Origin: Heligmosomoides polygyrus polygyrus
Taxonomy: Eukaryota; Nematoda; Chromadorea; Rhabditida; Heligmosomidae
Reading direction: 5' to 3'
Length of the DNA stretch: 64,000 bases
Assembly (NCBI GenBank): GCA_947396885.1
Contig: OX377203.1
Location: 8,541,298 to 8,605,297, forward strand
Shown here: one piece after another, positions 35,957-46,520 of the stretch
Position numbering within the stretch: the first letter of the stretch is position 1
Layout of the letters: every line of letters begins with the position of its first letter
Translations under genes and position numbers: made by a program
Notes under the pieces: generated by a model
The model's database searches: none
What the model saw: only the letters and a program-made list of their open reading frames with translations
Told to the model about the DNA's origin: nothing

Positions 35957-37115
35957 TCCATGTCGTGACAAGGATAAGGATAAATAAAAGGATAAAGGAC
36001 GGCGTCACTCAATCTCTTCTGGGCACCCTCGTGACAAGGATAAAAGGATAAAGGATTACGGGATCTATCCTAGTCCGTGAGGGGCCAAATAACTAAAAAT
36101 TAGGTAACAAAAGGAATTGAGATTTACCGAGCGCCTCCTAGAGAACGAGCTGGATCCTAAAGGAAACCAAAAACGAACGAAGAAGCAAAAAAAAAATAAA
36201 AAATCGCCGCGGTTCACCACCATCTCGGCGGGCAAAGAGCGAAGGAATGGAGGCATTCCGCGTGCTAACCGCCGCCTGACATGTTATAACCAGGATCCAA
36301 CATGGTTAGAAGGGCACACAACTTTGCCGGCTTACAACCGCAACAAATGTAATTTTTCGTTTTTTTTCTTTGTGACTTTTCTTGTTTAGGGTCCTATGTT
36401 GTTTTGTAGGAGCCGCTCGGTAAGTTCCAAGGGGTTTTGTTACATATAATAGTTTTTAGTTATGTGGCCCCCGGACTAGGATAGATCCGGATTACGTTGT
36501 TCAATCCCTTCTGGGATGCGCCAGCGCATTCTACTTCTACGGGATGTCGTGGAGGCGTGTTTAATGTGTATTTGGCCATACAATGACTTGCTGTGGCCAG
36601 CCGATGAACAAGTCAGCGCTTTATCCTTCCCAGACAAGTCTGGTACCAAACCCCACCGACCCCAGAGGCATGGAAGGCTTGGTTGGCCTGGGCGAGAAAT
36701 CCGAACCATTAACCTGGTATCGGGTACAGGCTATTGCCGGCGCCCCCCCCCCCCTCCCTGCTGCGCTCCGTCGTGACAAGACGACTTAAAAACTTTAGGA
36801 TTGTTTGTCATTGTAACGTGCTTATTTTGTTGAATATGTTTATGTGGAAGATTCTTAGGATAGCGGTAGATGGCGATGGCAGATTAGGGGTCTGTTGATA
36901 TTCTATTCGCTTCTCATGCTTATCAGATGGAAGATCTTGGTGTGAAATAAAATGTCAGGTTGCGGAAAGAGGCAGTTGGACTTGTATCGTCAGGCCGCTG
37001 AGGCTTTCTCTGGTGTGTTTTTAGAATCCTACTGTTTAGGGTCCTTTTATCCTTTTTTCTATGTCAATTTTCGTCTCGGTAATTTTCGTGTACTGTTGAG
37101 TTACAGCTGGGTTTA
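35957..37115. mobile_element. Unclassified insertion inside the mariner remnant, with foldback
   Basis: About 1.15 kb separates the two halves of the mariner protein. It contains inverted arms 36054-36150 and 36405-36492 (CTATCCTAGTCCG, CATAACTAAAAA, TTACCGAGCG in opposite orientations) and the R1 repeat at 36485-36745. 'gacaaggataa' occurs at 35967 and 36031. Exact ends are not resolved. Confidence 0.5.
36485..36745. repeat. Dispersed repeat R1, copy 2
   Basis: Same family and orientation as 1085-1335, better preserved here (TTGGCCTGGGCGAGAAATCC, ACCTGGTATCGGGTA). A run of Cs at 36744-36754 follows. Confidence 0.6.
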
Positions 37116-38639
37116 ATTGCCCAAGTTTGAAGTCTGCAATGAAGAATTCGGTCTGTCGAATGTGCAGTCACGCCTGGCGAGTGGCGAGCTAATGTTCGAA
37201 GTTACGACAGACAGCGAATTCATGAGAATGTGCTTTCGTCTCTGCTTTTGCGCAACAAAAGCAATCCTTTTCTGGGACGTATTGCGGCCGAAGCACTTAA
37301 CAAAATCAGCAAAAAAGGATGGTAACTGTTTGGTGGTCAGCTGCCATTTTGTTCCATAACAGCTTCCTGGCTTCAGGCGAATCTATCACAGCGAAGAAGT
37401 ACTATGAGAAACTTGATAAAATGCACCGAAAATTGCTCAGAATTCATCCTGCACCGATCAACCGAAAAGGTATAATCGTACACATGCCAAAGCTCGGCGG
37501 CTCGTTTTATTGATGACTACAAAGCTGATTGGGTTCGGATATGTAACTCTCCACAACTATACCTATCTTTCTCCAACAGACTATCACTTTTCAAGCATCT
37601 AGAGAACTTCCTGAAACGCTTCAGAAACCAAGACAATGCAAAAAAGTCAAACGACGGTATCGTCGCCTACAGAACGCAAGAATTTTACACTGCTGGGATA
37701 TCTAAACTAGGTTCTCGTTGGCAGAAGCGTGTTGCTTCTTTTATTGGTTATGTCAATTGAAAGGATTTCCTATGGGCCGAATTATAATGAGCTATATTAG
37801 TAATTTAAAACAGTTTCTTCAAAAAAGCCACTATTTGTATCACTCCAGTATTTTGAACGTTGCACGTTCTGACAGCGAAAGCTAAACCCCTTCCACCAAA
37901 GATGTCTTCGACGAATATCGAGTGCACGATACACAGACCGCGCGAGCAATAGCGAAGTCCTAAACCGGAACGAGTTAATGAGTCTCTCTACAATAATCGC
38001 ACAAACGCCTAGGAGAACACGTACTGCGAATGCCGAGAACCGATATGCTCGAGGGGGCATTTCGTGGATTCCTGAATGTGGTAGCAGAACCTGCGGTCGT
38101 CCGAAAAACACATGGAGGCGAACATTCGAAAAGGACCTTGAGGTACTAGTTATTTTCATAGACGAAGATGAAGAATTCGAACAGTACAGGCATCAGTATT
38201 GAAATCTCGTCGCTCGATTTTCGAATGTGCTCAGCAGCATGGGAGGAAATGAGTCTAATTAACCTTCTGAGCTTTGATGCCACGTTTTACAGAAAACAAA
38301 TCGTACACAAGAAAGATCATGCCTTTTCTGCGCAATAGCTGCTGCCCAAAGAGCGGTTCCTGACTAGAGTCATCCAGACCCTTTCTTGGCAACTCATCGG
38401 CTCTACATTTAGGGGCAACCAGGGGTGGGGCGCAGAGATCCATACTGTATAAATTTTAGGAACATGAATTTCAAAAGCGGGCAAAACAGAGAGGTCTTTT
38501 CTCATCAAATTTGGTTTGAAGTATGTTCGCTCGTAGACAATTAGTTATCCTAAGGAAACACTGTCAGAAAAGACTCCATGTCTGACTTTCCATCAAACAC
38601 GGCAAGATGTTTCGTGTTGAGTTGCTAGTTCGTGAAAGT

Positions 38640-39295
38640 GTGCACCGAGATTGTTACAGCACTTTATTCAGCTTACGTTTCGGCGGTTTCGCCTTCGTCG
38701 GAGCCTGGAAGAGTCCAAATAACATTTGAAGAACTACTCCCTCAAAGGTCATTTCATACTACAAGAAGATTTTCAAAAGTGAATGGAATAAAGAAAGCGA
38801 TGCGGAGAAACGCCAATGGGTCAACATTTATGGTGGAAGCCGAGGAGCTCCACCAATCACGTTCAGATGGAGGTGAACGTTGGTGAATGACTTATGCTCT
38901 AGGAACCACATACCCTAAGGGCCTCCTAGGGAATCACCCTGTAGGTCAAAACCCACAGAGGCCGACAAAGGGTGCCAGTTCTTTCGCCACCGCCATGCAC
39001 TCGTCTCTGCGAATGCCTGTAGCGTTTTCCGCGCGGGCACGCCGCTCTCGCGTGCAACGATCGTGACAGCCACCTGAACCATTGCGCCGCCCTGACAGTC
39101 TACCCTGTGCTATCCCATTGGAGTCGAGCTCTGCGAGTTTCTGAAGCCGTCTTCGTGCGCGTTCATCCTTATACACAGCGGCCTTCCGGTTTTCCCGACG
39201 TTCTCCTCCCTGCATTCTCTGCATGACATGAGGTACACAACCCTCGAGGAGTGAACGTAAGCCGAATGAAGTGCTGTCTCAGTGCACAGCTTCAC
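38640..39295 (-). pseudogene. Penelope-like element, GIY-YIG end, minus strand
   Basis: The minus strand from 39295 encodes SSRVVYLMSCRECREENVG and KTGRPLCIRMNAHEDGF, the GIY-YIG-type nuclease core of Penelope-like elements. Frame-shifted pieces follow. The 38640-38720 end reads, on this strand, GAAGGCGAAACCGCCGAAAC, similar to the element's 3' part at 32520-32560. No RT core is visible. Confidence 0.75.
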
Positions 39296-39659
39296 GAACT
39301 AGCAATTCAACTTTTATGCAGTTCCAGGAAGCTGAAACTCTAGCCTTCTAGAGTCGATGCTTTCCTAAATGACGGTTTCATCATAGGTTTAGTTTTTCAT
39401 ATCCTTATCAAAGATGTGAAAACACTTGACTAAATAGTAAAGTAAGTAAAAGGATTTATTTATTTATTCATTTGGTTGGAGGTGCAAGACATTTCTTGCA
39501 CAAAAGAAAAAACAAAATAAGCCGAGAAAAACAACTACAAAGGAAAACTCAACATGGCCTGGACAACAACATAGATTGTTATGAGCGAAACGAGATAACA
39601 CGTTAAAAAGGAAGACAGTTATCATTGCATAATACCTTCTAAAAATGGACAAACCAACA

Positions 39660-40200
39660 CTGTCAGGAAACCTTAGAGTTTACTCCAGCAGTAACCAGTT
39701 TCTTGAAAGCTGATAAAGACAATGTTAAAATGTTACGACTAAGCAGTTTGTTAAAATCAAGAAGCACTCGATTAGGAGAGCTTTTGAGCCTGATTTGAGT
39801 TCTAGCAACTAGAGCCATAAGTAAAACCTTGGAACCTCTCGTTACAGAGCTTCTTAATGCAATCATATTATCTGCATTTATCTCAGTCCTTCCTGTCAAA
39901 TGTTGAAAACCATTACAAGACCATTCCTAATTCGCCTGCTTTGCAAACTGGGTAGTCCAAGTTGCATCCTCCTCTGCTCTCCATTAGGAATAAACTGATA
40001 GTTCAGACCACTACAGCGCATAACAAGTTTGCGTGTGAAGTTATTCTGAACACTCTCCAGAAGGGCGGTATCCTTTTTCTTGTACGGGGAAAAAACTGTT
40101 GTGCCACCCTGAACAATGGATCGCACATACGTTTTATACGCACACGGTCGCACATAGTTTTTTAGTTTCATAAGTGTTTGAGAGTTTTTAGTGCTGAGTG
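39660..40200 (-). pseudogene. CR1/jockey-like retrotransposon 3' end
   Basis: The minus strand encodes LKNYVRPCAYKTYVRSIV, GGTTVFSPYKKKD, LLESVQNNFTRKLVMRC and LPSLQSRRIRNGLVMVFN. After a frame shift it continues with GRTEINADNMIALRSS and LDFNKLLSRNILTLSLSAFKK to a stop at 39663. It is 5'-truncated and ends about 200 bp from the 3' end of gene 3. Confidence 0.8.
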
Positions 40201-40407
40201 CCTTGAAGAGATTGTAAATTCTAAAATTCGCCCCTGAAACTTGAAAGGATAGATAGACAGCGTTCGCTCAAGTTACACGGAAACGCGGCACAGTGGGAAT
40301 ATTATTTTTATTTCTCCATATAACAGAATTATCCAACATGGAAGACGTTTTTTGAAGAAACACTCTTGGTAGCCTTATTTTAAAGAATCATTGTCGACTC
40401 CCTTGGT

Positions 40408-43400
40408 TCAATGGCATGATTTTCCATTCTTCCTAAATATTATGAAATGGAGTGATGGCTCGATATTAAAACGCCTATAAATCCACTACCTGTAGAGACA
40501 CAACAGTATAGCATCTCTATACTCTGTATAGCCAGGCTTCCTCAAAGCAGAACATCCATATGTTGTTCGTCCAAGTCGAACTGCAGTTTCATAAATCTGA
40601 AATGCATGTATGTCTTTATTAGTTGCCTATAGGACTTTGACAAACATCCTTGCCTGCTTCCATGGCATCATATCGAGAAGGTCTAAGAGCTGAGGTTGAT
40701 AGAAGCTTCTTCTGTGAAACTTCCTACAATAAAACAGGAGAAATGCAGTCAAATTGAAATCACATTTTTGAAGTTGTTGAGCTAACAAGGTAAGCCCATA
40801 AACTTTTCCCAAAGATTCTCAGCCAGACCTATGTGATGTTGTAGGACATGAGACGGGGGATGTTCTTCGTTTATGTTAAGGGCCACTGGATGGTCCGAAA
40901 ATGACGACAAACTGTTGCAAGGTAACCCCTTGTGATTGCTGTAGTGCCGTCCACTATCATTGGTGAGTGGGTAGATGCGCACGAGGACGAGCGTTCAGAT
41001 CCGGCGCTATGCAAATTACTGCAGTGGTTTTACATTTGCTGCCACTGTCATGAAATCTCACAAGTTTTTTATTTTGACACTATTGTGAACTATTCTCTCT
41101 TATATTAGGTTGTAACGAAATAAATGGCACTGAACCACTGTAAATTTAAACAGTTAATATCTCGGCTTGTAGGCAAGTTTATTAATCTAGGCAAGTTTAT
41201 TAATTAAAAGTTAGCTTGTAGGCAAGTTTATTAATTAAAAGTTTATTTATTAAAAATATTAAAATAAAAACCTTCTGATTCTACACATCTTTGCCAACGT
41301 GACACAAGCTTTTTCATCCCAGTAGCATAAAAATCAGAAGTTCTGGAATTGACGAAATCTTCGAAGGCACTTTCGGCATCGTGTTGGTATTTGAATATTC
41401 TCCCTACCAAGAAGTCGCCAAGATGCTTGAAGAAACGGTAGTCTGTTGGGGAGAGGTCGGGAGAAAACGGAGGATGTGGTAGAGTTTCAATGCTCAGCTC
41501 ATTCAATTTCTGCAACGTCATTCGTGCTACATGGGGGCGAGCATTGTCGTGCAGAAGGAGGACTCGCCTTCGGTTTACCAAGGCCGGCCGGATATCCTTC
41601 AACTTTTTCATCATTTCTTCAATTTCAATGCAATACTTCTCTGCCGTGATGGATTCACTGGGAGGGAGGAAGCTGTGGCGAATAATTCCCAGCGAACACC
41701 ACCATACTGTCGCCATTACTTTCTTTTGGTGCAATTCCGGCTTCGCAAAAACCTTGGGGCTCTCATCGCTGTCCACCCACTGTGCCGATCGTCGTCTGTT
41801 GTCGTACATTATCCATTTCTCGTCGCAGGTTACGATGCGATCAAGGAATGGGTCCGTTTCGTTCCGTAGAAGCAGTGCGGACGAGATCTCATATCGTCGG
41901 TTTCTTCGCTCCTCAGACAGCTCGTGAGGCACCCATCTTTCCAGCTTTTTGGTCTTTCCAATTTCCTTCAGATGCCAGGCAGCTGCGTTGTGACTGACAC
42001 CAAGAACCTTTGCTATCTCCCTGGTACCTTTTTGTGGATCCTCCTCTACCACATCTCTCAGCTTGTCCTCATCAACATCACTATGCCTCCCACGACCTTC
42101 ATGTTCTTCCAAGCTCTCATCTCCATTCCGGAACTTCTGATACCAACGATACGCCGTCCGAATTGTGGAACATCCTTGACCGAATGCGGCGTTGATCTTC
42201 TCGTCCGCCTCCTTAGCTGTAGTGCCCAGCTTGAATTCATACAAGTAAATGCCTCGGATTACCCTTTTGTCCATCTGCAAAAAAGTCAATAAAACTCTAA
42301 AGTTTTCCCACTTTTACATAGAAAATTTGGTACCCACCGGTAGAGCAAAGTTTGCGCTTCTAAATGAAATGCCACGCGTTACGGTTTGTACTTGATCAAC
42401 TCGTAAAGACGCGCCAAAAAATGGCGCGAGCCAGTGCCATTTAATTCGTTACAACCTAATAACTCCACGCATTAGTATATGTTACAGGGAGGCATGATTG
42501 TCATTTGGAGAAACTGCGACCAACAGTTTCGATTGACTTCGTTTTCACACGTGGTTCCTTCCATAGTATATTTGTGTCTATAGTTGGCGTACTATTACCG
42601 CATGTTTCTTTCTTGCGAAAGCCTTGGTTGAAGACGGGTCAGCACAGACACGATTCGTGTACCAGTGATACTATTGTCATTTTATATTTAACAGGGATAA
42701 CAACAAACAATGGATAATAATGGTAATGACACGAATCCAAACCCAAGGTATGAGAGAGGAAGGCTTCCTATATTTCACACGAAAACCCCTACGAAAAAAA
42801 ACTTCCCCCACGGATCTCGATGTTTGTAAGCGAAAAAACATATATGATTTACTGCAACAATTTGCACAGGTATGGATCCCAACCCCGACCTGGTGCTCAC
42901 GAGTGCTTAACACTACCCACTCGGCTATCTCGGCACTGGTGGTGGACGGCATTCCTCAAATCGCATGGGGTTGCCATGCGACAGTTTGTCGTCATTTTCG
43001 GACCACCCAGTTGCCCGCAGCAAAAACCAAAAGCAATTCTGTGCTCCTTGTTCCATACCCTCTTACATCATATAGGTCTCGTTGAGAACCTTTGGGGAAG
43101 TTCATGAGCAACCCTTGTTAGTTGGGCTATCCTCGTATGGCGCTAGTTTGAAACATTTCCACGGAACCAAATCACAATATTGCACTAGCATCCTTCGGAC
43201 AGGGGAAAAAATTATAAAGGTGTTGAAAGATCCTCACGTTAGTCTGGTAAACTTGCAGTACTTTTCTGGTTCCGCAACGCCATTGATGTTTCTGTTTTCT
43301 ACTTCCTTTCTAGCCGCTTGAGCAGCGACACCGACTATGTCGCAATCCAATGTCTGAAATAACAATTGATTGTTGGATTGATCTAAGAATAAATAAATAA

Positions 43401-46201
43401 TAATAGTTATATGATGGTTGACCTACAGCATTTGGTTATTTCTAGAATATAGAATTACACTTTCAGAAAGAGCGGTTTGCTTGAGTAAATCCTAATAACA
43501 TCATATAAAATGTACAAAATGTCACCCGTTTTGGAACTTTATTTCCGACTTCAAAACAAAATGTGGATACACGATCTTTTATTTTCGAATTCAAAAAAAA
43601 AGCACTACAACCAAAGAAACGAGACGTGAAAATGAAAAGCGTGATTAAACAGGATACCATCAGCGAATGCGTGAAATAAATTTTGCTTTAAAGAAAATAG
43701 GTTTCTTCATTTTCATTCAAGCTGCTGAATACAGCCGAATATTAGAATGATGTAAAAATAATGGCCATTTGAAAGCAACTTCTCCAAAACACTATAATCC
43801 GCTTCAAGGAAAAGCTTTTTAATTGAAGCAGCATTGCAAGAACACTATAATCCGCTTCAAGGAAAAGCTTTTTAATTGAAGCAGCATTGCAAGAATTACC
43901 TCAGAGCCAACGAGAAACTAGTTTAGACATCGCAGCAGCTTAAAATTCTGGAGGCGAGTACTTTTTTTGCTTCGTTTCAGTTTTAAACGCATTTCTCGCG
44001 CGGGAAAATGACGAGGTGGTTGAAAAAGCGGTATCCTGTAGGCGAGCATAGAGGATAGTTGGAAGTTCCCTATCCCAACTAATCAGCTTTTGTTGTCATC
44101 AATGAATCGTGCGGTCAGGAGTTGCCAAATGGTAGGATTACATCTTTTCTGTTGGTCAATGCCGGAAAAATTCTACGCAATATTTTTGCATTTTGTTGAG
44201 TTTTTCTCTCTCTTCTCTGTGATGGCTTCACACGAATCCAGGAAGCTCCGTTGGATCAAACCGGCAGCTGACCATCAAACAGTTACCATGACCTTTTATG
44301 GTGCAATACCAGCCTTGCTAAATGCTGGGAGAGGTTCGCCAACCATCGACCTACATAGTTGATTGTCGCAGAAAATCCAATTTTTGTCAAACGTTGCAAT
44401 ACGTTGCTGAAAAGGATGTTCTTGTTGGCAAAAGAAGAGACGAGCACACTTCGATACGACCAGGGGATGAATTCATCAACGACTTACAGCAGTTTAACAT
44501 AGAATTCACAGCGGAAAATTAGATAGTGCAGCTTATCGCTCACCATATCGCTTGATAAGCCGCGCTATCAGGGATTTCGGCTGTGATTTTCTTTGTCAAA
44601 TTGCTGTAAGTCATTGATGAATCCGGCCCCAGTTAGGCTTCGGTGCACGAAGAATAGAATTGGGGAAAGGTGGAGGTAGAATCGTCGCAATGCTTCCGTT
44701 TCCTGGCTGTTTTCCTTGTGCATCTGCAACCCTGTGGCGCAGTTGATCTCGTAGCCTCTGTAGGCTGCTGCTGTCAAATTTGCGTGCTACCCCATGCGAC
44801 GAACGCTGAGAAGGAGAGAAACTAAGGCGCTTTTGCAGCACTGCATGTGCCTCGCGCGATAGGCCGGGGCATACTTCCATCGCCGCGATGCCATCGCAGC
44901 GCTCAGTTCATGACCGTTGCGCCGCACGCGGTCGAAGAGTCAAAGGAAACTTCGCCGCGGCCGCCGCAACAGTGGCGCTCGGCATGCGCGATGGCTTCCC
45001 GCGCCCATCGCGGGCATGGCATACTTTTTCGCACCGCGCGCGGTGTTTAGCGTTGGTCATGGACGGATAGCCGCCGCGCTCCCTTGCAGAGCGATGGGCG
45101 ATGCGACGAGCACAGAGAAATTCAAATTCTTCCGCGTCGCTCTGCAAAACTCATAGCCGCGATTCCGTCGCGGCGACGGGAAGTATGCACGAGGCCATGG
45201 AGAGATATCGCCTGTGACAGAGACCCTCTCGGAGCGTTTCACATCCAGAAATTTTCCGTGACCGGGGATAACTGATGGTATTGGTAGAAGGATGGTCGCT
45301 TCCACGATAGTTTAATCCACTCACCAACTCCTGAAACTTTCACTGCAGCTTTATTTCAATTCTAGAGCGAATATGATCATAAACCCCATTGACTCACTCA
45401 CGATTCTATTCCAATGAAGGGTAGGCAAAAAACGTTCGCAGAACATCTCTTTTAATCTGCGCTTGTTAAACAAGCTACAAAAATGGTTCTGCTTGCTCTT
45501 AATAGCCATACACAAATTGCGAAGCTCGATTTTCTTAATCTGCTTGTCCTCCTCCATGCGGGCGCATACCTTATTCTATCGCTTTCCGTGGATGAAACGA
45601 GGAATTATACTGTGCTGCAGGCACCGCTTCAGAAATTGGGTGCTGCGCCTGGCTAAGACAATCTTCTGTCTCAGAGACAAGGCCTCCATCAAGTATACCA
45701 ATTTAGGAGTATACCAATCTTGACTCAACAGCTTTAAACGAGATCTTACACCACAAACTTTAGAACATCTAGAGGTCTAAGAAATTTATGACCACTCAAA
45801 GAGTGGCAAAAAAATTTGGACCTTTCTTATTTTACTGATAATCTTTAATTGCTAGAAGTTCTTATAATAGTCCCGTTCGTTCTGATAATACAAAACTTGT
45901 CTTCATAAAAGAAAAGACATACCAAATTCAGGCCTTTGTGGTAGTCTAGTATGTACATATATTGCCAATCTCCAGGGCTAGGTATCTTACAGTTAACTAA
46001 AAACAGTGGTTCAACAACCTGATGCACGTTTCTGTTTTGAACTGTATATGAAAGTATCACTCACTGGTGCCGGGCCATTGATAGGTATTTCCTAGAATGA
46101 AAAGCGACGCCTAAAAGTTTCGATAAAATAACTGGACTAGAAAATAGACTTACTACAATGAGGCTGAGCTAGAATAGACTTACCACAATGAGACTGAGCA
46201 T
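40408..46201 (-). CDS. Gene 3: secreted six-cysteine protein, 151 aa, 7 exons
   Basis: Coding exons on the minus strand: 46184-46201, 46065-46110, 45923-45996, 43238-43353, 40654-40723, 40490-40596, 40408-40432 (456 nt with stop). Phases equal those of genes 1 and 2. Intron 5 uses a GC donor (CAG|GCAAGG) and the others GT. The signal peptide MLSLIVASLFILGNTY is split after codon 6. Motifs: INCKIPSPGDWQ from 22, LDYHKGLNL ending at 46, TLDCDIVGVAAQAARK from 47, EKYCKFTR near 77-83, FHRRSFYQPQLLDLLDMM in exon 5, LGRTTYGC ending at 123, ILLCLYRKNGKSCH at the end. It has exactly six cysteines (24, 50, 79, 123, 141, 150), the set conserved in all four paralogs. It is the closest relative of gene 4. 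Intron 4 houses an intact mariner element. Function unknown; secretion is inferred from the signal peptide, and CAP/ASP relationship is a guess. Confidence 0.88.
41105..42459 (-). mobile_element. Complete mariner element in intron 4 of gene 3
   Basis: 1355 bp. Terminal inverted repeats TTAGGTTGTAACGAAATAAA (left) and TTAATTCGTTACAACCTAA (right) differ by one base within 25 bp. They are flanked by the TA target duplication at 41103-41104 and 42460-42461. The uninterrupted transposase gene lies inside, on the same strand as gene 3. A short tandem repeat (GGCAAGTTTATTAAT) lies in its 3' untranslated part, 41172-41235. Confidence 0.95.
41243..42289 (-). CDS. Mariner transposase, intact, 348 aa
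   Basis: This enzyme would cut and paste its own element at TA sites. The N-terminal half holds the paired helix-turn-helix DNA-binding region (residues about 8-118, including TIRTAYRWYQKF and TREIAKVLGVSHNAAAWHL). The WVPHEL linker motif is at 119-124. The catalytic triad is complete: TCDEKW with Asp156, LLHDNARPH with Asp248, and PFSPDLSPTDYRFF with Asp283, giving the 34-residue spacing of DD34D mariners. The length is that of the family, and no stop or frameshift is present. Met6 (MDKRVIRGIY) is an alternative and perhaps better start. The third motif has PTDY where many mariners have PSDY. It could be active or very recently inserted. The hookworm 'bandit' lineage is a possible match from memory, not checked. 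Confidence 0.96.
   Translation of the reverse strand: MTFLQMDKRVIRGIYLYEFKLGTTAKEADEKINAAFGQGCSTIRTAYRWYQKFRNGDESLEEHEGRGRHSDVDEDKLRDVVEEDPQKGTREIAKVLGVSHNAAAWHLKEIGKTKKLERWVPHELSEERRNRRYEISSALLLRNETDPFLDRIVTCDEKWIMYDNRRRSAQWVDSDESPKVFAKPELHQKKVMATVWWCSLGIIRHSFLPPSESITAEKYCIEIEEMMKKLKDIRPALVNRRRVLLLHDNARPHVARMTLQKLNELSIETLPHPPFSPDLSPTDYRFFKHLGDFLVGRIFKYQHDAESAFEDFVNSRTSDFYATGMKKLVSRWQRCVESEGFYFNIFNK
43789..43894. repeat. 53-bp perfect tandem duplication
   Basis: Two head-to-tail copies beginning AACACTATAATCCGCTTCAA, in intron 3 of gene 3. Confidence 0.9.
44463..44630. mobile_element. MITE, family M1
   Basis: Left end GGGATGAATTCATCAACGAC and right end GTCATTGATGAATCCGGCCC, 168 bp, with 'cgcttgataagccgcgctatc' in the middle. 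It lies in intron 3 of gene 3. Confidence 0.75.
44862..45196 (+). mobile_element. PIF/Harbinger-like MITE, family M2, copy 2
   Basis: 335 bp, nearly identical with 1727-2062 from GGCCGGGGCATACTTCCATC to GGGAAGTATGCACGAGGCC. Flanking bases are ATA and ATG, so the target duplication is imperfect here. It lies in intron 3 of gene 3. Confidence 0.8.
46139..46201 (-). repeat. Tandem duplication of the first exon/donor segment of gene 3
   Basis: On the minus strand, CTCAGTCTCATTGTGGTAAG and CTATTCTAG are followed at once by CTCAGCCTCATTGTAGTAAG and CTATTTTCTAG. The second copy duplicates codons 2-6 and the donor, and lies in intron 1. Confidence 0.8.
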
Positions 46202-46236
46202 TTTGGAACTGATATCTGACGCTGGTATGCGCGGTC

Positions 46237-46242
46237 CTTATA
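46237..46242 (-). promoter_or_regulatory. TATA-like box of gene 3
   Basis: TATAAG in gcatataaggacc on the minus strand, 36-41 bp upstream of the ATG. Its position agrees with genes 1 and 2. Confidence 0.6.
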
Positions 46243-46261
46243 TGCGGTGGATGCACCCGGT

Positions 46262-46520
46262 ATTTCATATTTGACCATACTTTATACATACATTTGAACA
46301 CGAGTAAATACACCTACTCATGTAACTGTACTGTCATCACTATCAGATATGTAATATGTGTGTGAAACAGTGGCAGAACTTAACAACATTTTCCCGTGCT
46401 TCATATTTGATCAGCCATATTACGTGCATATGAGCACGAGTAAATACTTCTTCTCATGTACTATGACTGTACTGGCATGACTGTCTGATACGTTATGAAA
46501 CAATGGCAGAACTTTCCAAA
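46262..46520. repeat. 136-bp diverged tandem duplication upstream of gene 3
   Basis: TTCATATTTGA, GAGCACGAGTAAATAC / GAACACGAGTAAATAC, CTCATGTA, TACTG-CAT-ACT, and GAAACA-TGGCAGAACTT recur in the same order with an offset of about 136 bp. It lies directly upstream of the TATA box. Confidence 0.8.

Larger units (their letters stand above)
35740..37775 (+). pseudogene. Mariner transposase remnant split by an insertion
   Basis: The N-terminal half (35740-35955) shows RDRPSNVDKDE, AEELHFDHVTVEPHLKKIG and VNKLDK-stop-VPHELIEHQ, a damaged WVPHEL motif. The C-terminal half resumes near 37117 with KFEVCN and continues with VTVWWSAAILFHNSF, ESITAKKYYEKLDKMHRKL and FKHLENFLKRF (37315-37640), ending with a FYTAGISKLGSRWQKRV segment. 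The catalytic DNARP and HPPYSPD stretches are lost or frame-shifted. It resembles the intact mariner at 41105 at the C-terminus (ESITAEKYC, YATGMKKLVSRWQRCV) but is a separate, older copy. Confidence 0.8.

Noticed and set aside
44090..44420. Possible transposase piece (LRWIKPAADHQTVTMTFYG)
   Set aside because: It vaguely recalls a mariner KPxxHxKxVxxxxW segment, but there is no supporting motif before or after.
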